Source of the DNA: Bacillus sp. ISL-34
Lineage (GTDB): Bacteria > Bacillota > Bacilli > Bacillales > DSM-1321
Length of the DNA stretch: 47,571 bases
NCBI RefSeq assembly: GCF_018613325.1
Contig: NZ_JAGGQJ010000011.1
Span: forward strand, 321,212-368,782
Reading direction: 5' to 3'
The notes below the pieces were generated by a model. That model was not told the DNA's origin and made no database searches. It worked only from the letters and a program-made list of their open reading frames with translations. This document shows positions 25,325 through 33,192 of the stretch, piece after piece; positions within the stretch are counted from its first letter, which is position 1, and every line of letters begins with the position of its first letter. The translations under genes were made by a program, and so were the position numbers.

Positions 25325-25446
25325 ACATTTGCTATTAAATAAAGCTTAAACACATTTTGCTACAAAATTGGGCTTATTAAATTTACTTATAGTGCAAAAT
25401 ATCATTAAAACAGGTGCAAATTATCTCCTGAAATAATTGCGTCAAC

Positions 25447-25647
25447 GGCCAAATAAAGTGAGTACCATAATTTTAAAACAAGTCTTTGTTATACTACATG
25501 ATTTTTTACTGTTTTTATATGAGCTAAAAACTAATGGATTGAAATAATTTGCGACACTCCTGCATGATGACTGGTTGGCCGAGACCCCACAGACGCTTGC
25601 TTAGACAGTCGGCGGAAAGGGAGCGGATTTCTGAAATAAACTGCAAC
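25447..25647 (+). repeat. Dispersed repeat element, copy B
   Basis: Plus-strand counterpart of copy A (12641-12854), sharing the blocks listed there. Upstream of it (25400-25460) are degenerate GTCGAATAA-like units. The remaining intergenic sequence 25116-25692 is AT-rich without a supported gene. Confidence 0.75.
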
Positions 25648-25692
25648 TTTTTTTGAGAAAATTGTCTTTTCACTAAAGTCTGTAAGAAACAG

Positions 25693-25739
25693 AGGTTTCT
25701 TTACAATCCCAATAAAATAAACTATTGTAAAGAAAACCT
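25693..25739 (+). promoter_or_regulatory. Promoter inside a long inverted repeat, GntR gene
   Basis: AGGTTTCTTTACAAT (25693-25707) and its complement with one extra A (25724-25739) flank a 16-bp centre. The promoter TTTACA (25700-25705), 17-bp spacer, TATTGT (25723-25728) lies within it, so a regulator bound to both arms would block RNA polymerase. Autoregulation is likely. Confidence 0.65.
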
Positions 25740-25791
25740 ATCATTAATTATTGTTCGAAATCATTATGTATAGAGGAAGGTATATGGAAAT

Positions 25792-26490
25792 ATGGGTGTA
25801 AAGTATAGAATGGTCGTAGAACAAATGGAGAAAGAAATATTAGAAGGAATATATACATTAAATACTAAGTTACCTACTGAAGAAGAGTTGATGAAGAAGT
25901 TCGATGTCAGCAGGAATACCATTAGAAAAGCAATCAACATATTGGTTGAGCAGGGTTATATCTATCAAGTTCAAGGAAGCGGCATATTCCTAAGGGAATT
26001 TTCCAGACCGGGCTGCATTTCGATGAGGGATATGACGGGCTTAACCAAAGTGTTTCCAAATGATGAAATGAAAAGTAAAGTGTTGAAGTTGGAATTAATA
26101 GAAGCCGATGAAAAATTGGCCAAGCAAATGAAATGCAATGTGAAAACCAAAATCTATAACCTCAAACGGGTTAGATACATAAATGGTGAACCCATTGTAA
26201 TTGAAGAGTCCTTTTTCAATAAAGACATCATTCCCATATTAAATAAAGAAATTGCAAATGGTTCCATTTATGAATATATAATCGAGGATTTAAAGTTGAA
26301 TATTGGTTTTGCGGATAAAATCATATCATGTGAAAAACTAAATGACGATGATGCCAAGCTTTTGGACTTGCAGCCAGGTGATCCGACATTAATAGTTGAA
26401 AGTACGGTCTTTTTAAAAGCGGGAGCCGTTTTTGATTTATCAATCGAGAAATATAATTACACTTCAGCCAAACTATTAACATTGACTTAA
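25792..26490 (+). CDS. GntR/HutC-family regulator with UTRA effector domain
   Basis: 232 residues. An N-terminal winged helix (~1-70) contains LPTEEELMKKFDVSRNTIRK and VQGSGIFL. The C-terminal UTRA domain (~90-230) has YNLKRVRYINGEPIVIEES and ends in the beta strand that binds sugar-phosphates or amino-acid derivatives in HutC/TreR/NagR relatives. No transport or catabolic gene is adjacent, so the target is unknown; the repeat in its own promoter suggests autorepression. Confidence 0.88.
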   Translation: MGVKYRMVVEQMEKEILEGIYTLNTKLPTEEELMKKFDVSRNTIRKAINILVEQGYIYQVQGSGIFLREFSRPGCISMRDMTGLTKVFPNDEMKSKVLKLELIEADEKLAKQMKCNVKTKIYNLKRVRYINGEPIVIEESFFNKDIIPILNKEIANGSIYEYIIEDLKLNIGFADKIISCEKLNDDDAKLLDLQPGDPTLIVESTVFLKAGAVFDLSIEKYNYTSAKLLTLT

Positions 26491-26549
26491 TGAGGGCAGG
26501 AAATTCTTTACTTGATAAGATAACTGATACAAGTATAAATAATATACAA

Positions 26550-26588
26550 AGAGCGGCTGCAGTAGTTAGCAATCGCTCTTTTTTTAAT
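26550..26588 (+). terminator. Terminator of the GntR gene
   Basis: AAGAGCG / CGCTCTT stem and a T-run. Confidence 0.8.
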
Positions 26589-26698
26589 TTCTCGTTTTAT
26601 AATGATTCTCAGCTGTGGAAATAGGGCAGCTCAAAACGCTTCACCTTTTTGCAATAGGTCTAAGAAGATTCCAAAATAAATTAAGAATCCCTGGTATT

Positions 26699-26820
26699 TC
26701 ACATGGTTTGCTCTGCAATTACCCCATCAATGATCATCAGCTTCGCATGTAACATTGTCGTACTGATAGATATGGATCCAGCTTCTACACGGTCACCGTT
26801 ATAGGTACGGTTTTGGCAAT
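26699..26820 (-). pseudogene. Fragment resembling a phospholipase D/cardiolipin synthase HKD motif
   Basis: A minus-strand frame reads STTMLHAKLMIIDGVIAE and then stops. H-A-K-L-M-I-I-D is the HxK(x)4D core of the PLD superfamily. No start, second motif or membrane helices are present, so it would be a short relic. The rest of 26590-27030 shows nothing I can support. Confidence 0.35.
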
Positions 26821-27039
26821 GTCCCTGTCTTTGGGGATTTGTTTACCTCTTTTCCTCTACTGAAATCACTCCCTTGTTTTTCTTAGATAAAGAATCCGGG
26901 CTCACAATGGGAACAAAAATTATACGCAATAAGAGCGAAAAAACTAAGAATTCTGGCATGTTGAACGCAAAAAAACATATTAGGGCTATCTAGGGAATAA
27001 AATGAATGGAATATTTTGAAGGAAAGTGGGGCAGTGCAT

Positions 27040-28452
27040 GTGAAAATCCATGTGGTGAATAGGGGGGATTCTTTGTGGGGAATTTCCCAGCAATATGGTG
27101 TCAGCACCAACCGAATTGTTCGGATCAATGGCCTTGAAAATCCAGATAAGCTAGTGATTGGCCTTGCACTTTTGATTCCTGAACCTTATCTTCAGTACAG
27201 GGTTCAGCAAGGGGATACTCTAGATAAAATCGCAAATCAGTTTGGAACTACGATACAGGAAATCATGCAATCGAATCGCATCACAAATCCTGCTACTATC
27301 TATCAAGGGCAGAGGCTAACCATTCCGGTCATTTATCATACCGTAAGGGAACGAGATACCCTTTATGATATAGCAAGACGTTATGGAACGACAGTTCAAG
27401 CCATTATGCAGATGAATCGGATTACAGATCCGTCCAATATTTATATCGGACGGATAATAAGGATTCCCCAGAAACCGAAACCCATCATTGATGTAAATGG
27501 TTTTACAAACGTTTACGGGCAAGCCGGTGCAGAGCAGGTACGTGAAGTAGCCTACGATTTGACCTACGTAAGTCCATTTGGTTATAGAATGAGGCAAGAT
27601 GGCAGCTTAGAAGTCATTGATGACACCCCGACAATACGGGCGGCCGAGTCAACTAGCGTCATACCCATGATGTGCATAACGAATTTTTCCGCCACGGAAG
27701 CGGGAACGCAGCTTGCACATACGATACTTTCCGATTTAAGTTTAGTGGAAAAAATATTAACCAACGTCATAAAAACGATGAAAAACAAAGGGTACCGTGG
27801 ATTGAATATCGATTTTGAAAGTGTAGCACCAGAGGATCGTGATTTCTATAATCGCTTTCTTCAAAGAGCAGTGGATCGATTGCGTCCTGAGGGCTACTTT
27901 GTGTCATCCTCCCTTGCCCCAAAAACTAGCGCCAATCAAAAGGGATTATTAGTTGAGGCACATGATTATCCAGTTCACGGAAGGCTGCTCGACTTCGTAG
28001 TGCTGATGACATATGAATGGGGTTACCGAAAGGGGCCGCCACAGGCAATCTCTCCCATTAATGAAATAAAGCGTGTCCTTGACTATGCCGTAACGGAGAT
28101 ACCAACAAATAAAATCTTCATAGGATTTCAAATTTATGCACGGGACTGGCTCGTTCCCCATGAAGAGGGACAGGAAGCAGAGACTTTCGACATGCAGGAA
28201 GCCATCAGACGCGCCGTCCAATATAATGTAGAAATAAAATATGATGAGACAGCCCAATCACCGTATTATAGGTACAAAGATAATCAGGGACGCACACATG
28301 AAGTTTGGTTTGAGGACGCACGCAGTGCTAAAGCTAAATTCGACTTAGTGAAGAGTTACAGGTCAAGGGGTCTCAGTTATTGGGTGCTTGGTTATCCTTT
28401 TCCCCAGAATTGGGAACTGCTTGGGGATACATTTATTGTACGGAAACTGTAG
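27040..28452 (+). CDS. LysM-GH18 glycosyl hydrolase (spore cortex-lytic SleL/YaaH type)
   Basis: About 470 residues. Three LysM modules occupy ~2-47, 50-96 and 98-145 (GDSLWGISQQYGVS, GDTLDKIANQFGT, RDTLYDIARRYGT). A GH18 barrel follows; its active-site strand reads GLNIDFESV, with the catalytic Glu at about residue 260. FVVLMTYEWGY and the final Trp-containing YWVLGYPFP complete the fold. Homologues are spore-coat N-acetylglucosaminidases acting on cortex fragments at germination. No signal peptide, consistent with a spore protein. GTG 27034 and GTG 27040 follow GGAAAGTGGGG; TTG 27016 is less likely. Confidence 0.88.
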   Translation: MKIHVVNRGDSLWGISQQYGVSTNRIVRINGLENPDKLVIGLALLIPEPYLQYRVQQGDTLDKIANQFGTTIQEIMQSNRITNPATIYQGQRLTIPVIYHTVRERDTLYDIARRYGTTVQAIMQMNRITDPSNIYIGRIIRIPQKPKPIIDVNGFTNVYGQAGAEQVREVAYDLTYVSPFGYRMRQDGSLEVIDDTPTIRAAESTSVIPMMCITNFSATEAGTQLAHTILSDLSLVEKILTNVIKTMKNKGYRGLNIDFESVAPEDRDFYNRFLQRAVDRLRPEGYFVSSSLAPKTSANQKGLLVEAHDYPVHGRLLDFVVLMTYEWGYRKGPPQAISPINEIKRVLDYAVTEIPTNKIFIGFQIYARDWLVPHEEGQEAETFDMQEAIRRAVQYNVEIKYDETAQSPYYRYKDNQGRTHEVWFEDARSAKAKFDLVKSYRSRGLSYWVLGYPFPQNWELLGDTFIVRKL

Positions 28453-28530
28453 GGTGTTTTTGGATCACACATAATTATTATAGTGATGGGCAGCTTTTTT
28501 TTATAAAGCTGCCTATTTTAGTGAAAAGCT

Positions 28531-28640
28531 TAATGGAATGATGAAATTCGCGACACTCCTGCCGAATAACTGGCTAGCCGAGGAGGCTTGGCAGACAGTC
28601 GGCGGAAAGGGAGCGCGTCCGCCCCCGGTTGCCCTTTTTC
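28531..28640 (+). repeat. Dispersed repeat element, copy C (short)
   Basis: Shares CGACACTCCTGC, CCGAATAACTGGCTAGCCGA (exactly as in copy A) and CAGTCGGCGGAAAGGGAGCG (as in copy B). It lacks the GTTATACTACATG arm. It lies between two convergent genes. Confidence 0.7.
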
Positions 28641-29223
28641 ATTGTACAAGAATCGAAATGGCACTATACACTAATAACAAAGCCATGACTACATTAAACT
28701 GACTCCTATACTTTGATAAAAACGTTTGAAAAACCGAACCGAACATACTCCAACAGAACGTACTCATAAAACCGACAAAAGCCAGAAATAATGAAAAGAA
28801 TAGTAAGCTGAAATTTGAAGAGTGATAAGGTAGGATGAAGGTCGATATTGCCGTGATGCCATAAAGAATGCCTTTTGGATTTATGAATTGTAAAAGCATG
28901 CCCGCTATAAAACTGTTGTTCCTGTCAGCATTATCGTCCTTAGCTTTATTTGAACTTGAAATGATTTTTATGGCCAGATATAGCATATAGATTGCACCTA
29001 GGATAGTCATGATAAATTCAATCTTTGGTATGAAATTTTCAAGCAAAACATTAAAATAACTACACAATAACATTATTACAAAAAAACCGGCACCTACCCC
29101 AAAACAAAATTTAATCGTCTTTTTTAACCCGTACTTGTTCGCAAATAACATTGCCATGATGTTATTTGGACCAGGAGTGAAACTTGTCACAAAAACAAAT
29201 AGCAAAAAAGATGGTAAAGGCAT
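28639..29223 (-). CDS. LysE/RhtB-family amino-acid exporter
   Basis: 194 residues from ATG 29223, preceded by AAAGGAGAG; the longer upstream frame is not needed. The N-terminus carries the family motif FTPGPNN within the first helix. About six membrane helices; GMLLQFINPKGILYG is the second signature region. Such proteins export basic or neutral amino acids or other metabolites. Divergent from an XRE-cupin regulator 103 bases away, a common pairing that suggests regulation by it. Confidence 0.87.
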   Translation of the reverse strand: MPLPSFLLFVFVTSFTPGPNNIMAMLFANKYGLKKTIKFCFGVGAGFFVIMLLCSYFNVLLENFIPKIEFIMTILGAIYMLYLAIKIISSSNKAKDDNADRNNSFIAGMLLQFINPKGILYGITAISTFILPYHSSNFSLLFFSLFLAFVGFMSTFCWSMFGSVFQTFLSKYRSQFNVVMALLLVYSAISILVQ

Positions 29224-29242
29224 GGTTGACTCTCCTTTGTAT

Positions 29243-29271
29243 GTTATAATGACCAAAATTGACATTATAAC
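29243..29271. promoter_or_regulatory. Operator-like inverted repeat between lysE-like and XRE-cupin genes
   Basis: GTTATAATG (29243-29251) and CATTATAAC (29263-29271), perfect 9-bp arms with 11-bp spacing. The right arm includes the -10 (TATAAT) of the minus-strand promoter, whose TTGTAC lies 17 bp upstream. TTGACA at 29259-29264, a candidate -35 for the plus-strand gene, lies inside it too. Confidence 0.65.
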
Positions 29272-29326
29272 GATTTCCTTTTTATTGTACAATGCCGACG
29301 TTATATTGTAAATAAGGAGCATTTTT

Positions 29327-29881
29327 ATGGAAGAAATAAATTTCATTATTGCTAACAATTTAAAAGCCATCAGGGAAAGTAAGAAATTAAGTCTTGAAAA
29401 GGTTGCAGAATTAACTGGAGTAAGCAAAACGATGATCGGACAAATAGAAAGGGGAGGATCAAGCCCTACGATTACAACAATTTGGAAAATAGCCAATGGA
29501 TTAAAGATTTCATTTTCTTCCCTGATAAATAGCCCGCAGCCGGATACAAAAATTGTTTTAAAAAGTGAAATTCAATCATTATCTGAAGATAACGGCAAAT
29601 ATCGAGTTTATCCCTACTTTCCCTTTGAGGATGAGAAGCGCTTTGAAGTATATTCAGTCGAGATAGAAAAAGGTGGATTCCTAAGTTCCGATTCGCATAG
29701 GGAAGGAACTGAAGAGTACATAACTGTTTTTGAAGGGGAAGTGACTGTACGTGTAAATAACGAAGAATATACAGTAAGGAATGGTGATTCCATCAGATTC
29801 AGGGCTGACAGACCGCATGCCTACCATAATTCAGGGGAAACATTAACTCGCTTAAGCATGATCCTATATTATCCAAATTAA
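29327..29881 (+). CDS. XRE-family HTH regulator with C-terminal cupin domain
   Basis: 184 residues. HTH_XRE at ~8-62 (LSLEKVAELTGVSKTMIGQIERG and PTITTIWKIANGL). A cupin barrel at ~105-182 contains SHREGTEEYITVFEGEV and a late HAYHN, the small-molecule or metal site. Such regulators (PuuR-like layout) control amino-acid or amine metabolism; the neighbouring LysE-type exporter is the likely target. AAGGAGC precedes the ATG. Confidence 0.9.
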   Translation: MEEINFIIANNLKAIRESKKLSLEKVAELTGVSKTMIGQIERGGSSPTITTIWKIANGLKISFSSLINSPQPDTKIVLKSEIQSLSEDNGKYRVYPYFPFEDEKRFEVYSVEIEKGGFLSSDSHREGTEEYITVFEGEVTVRVNNEEYTVRNGDSIRFRADRPHAYHNSGETLTRLSMILYYPN

Positions 29882-29952
29882 AAGGCTGTTTAGTAAGGTT
29901 ATTGGCCTCTATATATAGACTGTTGAAAACACGGTCTAGGCTGGGAGAGATA

Positions 29953-29977
29953 GAGAGATTTAATTCTCTCTTTTTTT
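29953..29977 (+). terminator. Terminator of the XRE-cupin gene
   Basis: GAGAGA / TCTCTC stem with seven Ts. Confidence 0.8.
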
Positions 29978-30327
29978 ATTTCAGGTAATTTAGGTATTAA
30001 GACCATTGGTGGTTGTAGGAGAAACTGATTCTATTTTACCACTAAAACATTTTTTCGATATATCATCTATCTGCTATTAGGTATTTTGGGGTGATTATAA
30101 TGATAATATTCTGTTAATATTCCGTGATGTATTGTAAATTTGTTTTAAAATTGGATTATTTTGTTGTAATATAGGAGATATACGGATCTTTAGAGGAAAA
30201 AAGTAGGGTGGATTTGTGTATGGGTAAGTAAATTTGTCGGGATTCAATTTTTGGAAAAGCGTGTCAATTCTATGGATAAGTTAGCTGAATGTTATGTCAG
30301 TATAGAACTTATGGGGGGATAACTATA
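29978..30327. other. 350-bp AT-rich leader region before the nucleotidase operon
   Basis: No gene supported. It contains several TGTTAAT/TTGTAAAT-like words, but I could not fix a convincing promoter or Pho box by eye. The ribosome site GGGGGGAT is at 30313-30320. Confidence 0.4.
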
Positions 30328-33138
30328 ATGGGGAAAAAGAAAATCATAAAAATTGCATCAGCTACCATAATGGCTGCGACAACGATCGTAGCGGTAGCGC
30401 CGGCACCTTCTGATGCTGCCACTAGCCTGAATAGTAAAATCAAAACGGCCAAGGCCGCCATCAAAAAACCATTCGACACCTATTTCTACACTTCTAAACT
30501 CGCTTCAGTGTCCACTGTTGAAAAACAAATCAAGTCTGCAAAACAAGCAAAAAAAGACATCAACTCTACCATTAAAAAATCAATGCTAAGCAAAAAAGAA
30601 AAAGATGCCAAATACAAAGAAATCGAAGCTTATGACAAGTACATCACTCGTTCAGAAGGTTATGTAAAAGGGTATAAAGCGGCCGAGAAAGCAAAAGCTG
30701 CACATGGCAAATCGATTGGCGCCCTTACGAATTCAATACTTGCCAAGAAATCAATAGATATCAGGAATCAATACGAGGCACTGGATAAAGCCGTGAAAAA
30801 GACAGATAAAGATATTAAAGATACGGTTTACGGTGCGAAAATCGAAAAGCTATTATATGATAAATTCACTAAATCGACCAAAACAGCTTTGAACGGTGAC
30901 CTGAAAGTTCCGTACTACTATGAAAAAGCTGCATACTGGGTGAAGAAGGGTGATCTAAAGACTGCGGACAAGCGGATGCAAACCGTTTCATCACAGTTGA
31001 AAAAGGTCAGCAAAACATCCAAGCTCGGAAAAGCCATACACGCCTATGTTAAAGAAGTGAAAGGTAAGTATGATGATGCGGTATATGCAGAAAAGAAAAA
31101 AGAAGTGGCAAAACGGGTCAATGCCTATGTAGCTCTTGCCAATGGGGAACTTAAAACGAAAGAACAGATAAAAGCGGCTAAAAAGGCGAGAGCCGACATC
31201 CATTTAAATGGGATCAAGGAGTCGGATCGAAAGGAATTCGAAGCGAAAATAGCATTGGCGGATAAGAAAGTGGCAGCTGCTAAAGAAGGTTTGAAAAATC
31301 CAGCGAAGGCAATCACGCTTTCCTTGATGCATACGAATGACACGCATGCCCACTTGGACAATGTGGCCAAAAGGGTGACAGCTGTTAAAGAAGTGCGTAA
31401 GAGTAAACCGCAAGCTCTTTTGGTGGATGCTGGTGACGTATTCTCGGGAACCCTCTATTTTAATGAATTCAAAGGGCAAGCGGATCTTCGCTTCATGAAT
31501 TTAATGAAATATGATGTCATGACATTTGGGAATCATGAGTTTGACTTGGGATCAAGCGCTGAAGGGCATCAAGCTTTGGCGGACTTCATTAAGGGGGCTC
31601 AGTTCCCATTTGTCAGTTCGAACGTGGACTTCTCCAAGGATGATAAGTTTAAGGGACTATTTTCGGACCTGATTTCTAGTAAGCCGGAGCAAGGGAAGAT
31701 ATACAATGGAATCGTTAAACAAGTGGATGGCCAAAAGGTAGGGTTCTTCGGACTTACAACGGAAGAGACGAAAGATATTTCAAGTCCTGGAAGTATAGTA
31801 TTTGAAAACTATCTTGAAGAGGCTGAAAAAGCGGTCAAGGCGTTCAAAGGCATGGGTGTTAATAAGATAGTTGCCGTATCCCATATTGGTTATGATGACA
31901 ATGCAGCTTATGACAATGATTTAACATTAGCTGCCAAGGTCAAAGGCATCGACGTGATCGTGGGCGGACATAGCCATACGCAGTTAAACGCCCCCGTTGT
32001 TGTTGACAAAGATGATAAAGGGAAAACCAAAGATCCGACAGTCATCGTTCAAGGGTATCAGTATAGCGACTTTTTAGGAACGATCGATGTGGAATTCGAT
32101 AAGAAAGGCAAGATTGTCGGACAAGCAGGTCAGCTGATTAAGCTTTCTGAAAAACAGGATGATGCTGAAGCGGCAAAAGTGCTCGAAACATACTCCTCGA
32201 AGATTAAGGAGCTGAAGGAAACGAAGACTGGGGCAACAGCTGTGAAGGCTTTGGACACACCGCGTGATGCAGGGGATGAAACGAAACCGAGTGTTCGTAA
32301 AAATGAAACCGAACTGGGTAATTTAATTACGGATGGCATGCTTAGTAAAGCGAAGGAATTCAATAAGGATGCGGTCATAGCCTTCCAAAATGGTGGGGGC
32401 ATCCGCGCAGGTATCGATCAAGGTGAGATCACTTTAGGGGAAATACTGACCGTTTTACCGTTTGGGAATACGTTAGCGACGATGGAGCTTTCGGGTGCAG
32501 AGATCAATGAAGCATTAGAGCATAGTGTAAGCTTGGCTCCTAAGGAAAATGGCGGCTTCCTGCATGTATCCGGAATGAAATTCAGCTACGATAGTTCAAA
32601 GGAATTGGGCAATCGTGTGACAAAGGTTGAAGTCCTTGGACAAGATGGAACATATTCCGAATTGGATGCAGCGAAGCAATATGTCGTGGCGACCAATGCT
32701 TTTACAGCCAAGGGCGGAGATGGATTCACTGTTTTCAAGAAGGCATATGAAGAAGGAAGAGTGACGGATATCGGACTGGCTGATTGGGAGAATTTACGGG
32801 ATTATGTAAGCGGGCTGAAAACTGTCGATCCAAGCATCGAAGGACGCATCAAGGATGTGGCTGGAAGCAATACAGACCCGACTGTCGTATTGGCTAAAGA
32901 CTTTGGCGGAACGGCTGATGCGCCAAAAACACATGAAGGTAATGTAGTTGTGGACATCACGGATATCGCTTCATTGGAAAATGCAGTAGTTAAAGGGAAT
33001 CTTACATTAACAGGAACTCCTCCGGATAACTTCACTTTTTCACAGGTTACAGTCGAGGGTGATTTGGATTTATCGGGACTTAACGGTAAAACCGTGAGCA
33101 TGAGCGGTGTCACGGTGAATGGCGAAACCATTCTTTAA
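30328..33138 (+). CDS. Secreted 5'-nucleotidase / 2',3'-cyclic phosphodiesterase with helical wall-binding N-terminus
   Basis: 936 residues from ATG 30328, 7 bases after GGGGGG; the frame extends upstream without a ribosome site. Signal peptide ~1-31 (Lys-rich start, hydrophobic core, SDAA). Residues 32-320 form a long Lys/Ala-rich helical region like S-layer/wall-binding repeats. The metallophosphoesterase domain begins at ~331 (MHTNDTHAHLD), with GDVFSG, FGNHEFD (~400) and GGHSHT (~546). The 5'-nucleotidase C-domain spans ~658-835 (ETELGNLITDGM, NGGGIRAGI, GGDGF). A beta-type tail of ~85 residues ends the protein. It removes phosphate from extracellular nucleotides. The nuclease gene begins 54 bases downstream without a terminator. 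Confidence 0.92.
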   Translation: MGKKKIIKIASATIMAATTIVAVAPAPSDAATSLNSKIKTAKAAIKKPFDTYFYTSKLASVSTVEKQIKSAKQAKKDINSTIKKSMLSKKEKDAKYKEIEAYDKYITRSEGYVKGYKAAEKAKAAHGKSIGALTNSILAKKSIDIRNQYEALDKAVKKTDKDIKDTVYGAKIEKLLYDKFTKSTKTALNGDLKVPYYYEKAAYWVKKGDLKTADKRMQTVSSQLKKVSKTSKLGKAIHAYVKEVKGKYDDAVYAEKKKEVAKRVNAYVALANGELKTKEQIKAAKKARADIHLNGIKESDRKEFEAKIALADKKVAAAKEGLKNPAKAITLSLMHTNDTHAHLDNVAKRVTAVKEVRKSKPQALLVDAGDVFSGTLYFNEFKGQADLRFMNLMKYDVMTFGNHEFDLGSSAEGHQALADFIKGAQFPFVSSNVDFSKDDKFKGLFSDLISSKPEQGKIYNGIVKQVDGQKVGFFGLTTEETKDISSPGSIVFENYLEEAEKAVKAFKGMGVNKIVAVSHIGYDDNAAYDNDLTLAAKVKGIDVIVGGHSHTQLNAPVVVDKDDKGKTKDPTVIVQGYQYSDFLGTIDVEFDKKGKIVGQAGQLIKLSEKQDDAEAAKVLETYSSKIKELKETKTGATAVKALDTPRDAGDETKPSVRKNETELGNLITDGMLSKAKEFNKDAVIAFQNGGGIRAGIDQGEITLGEILTVLPFGNTLATMELSGAEINEALEHSVSLAPKENGGFLHVSGMKFSYDSSKELGNRVTKVEVLGQDGTYSELDAAKQYVVATNAFTAKGGDGFTVFKKAYEEGRVTDIGLADWENLRDYVSGLKTVDPSIEGRIKDVAGSNTDPTVVLAKDFGGTADAPKTHEGNVVVDITDIASLENAVVKGNLTLTGTPPDNFTFSQVTVEGDLDLSGLNGKTVSMSGVTVNGETIL

Positions 33139-33192
33139 GCGGTATTCAAATTATTGCCGTACCTACGTAAAAAAGTTGAAGGGGTTGAGAAC

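Noticed and set aside
30060..30190. Pho-box search upstream of the nucleotidase
   Set aside because: Scattered TTAACA-like words do not fall in the required direct-repeat spacing.
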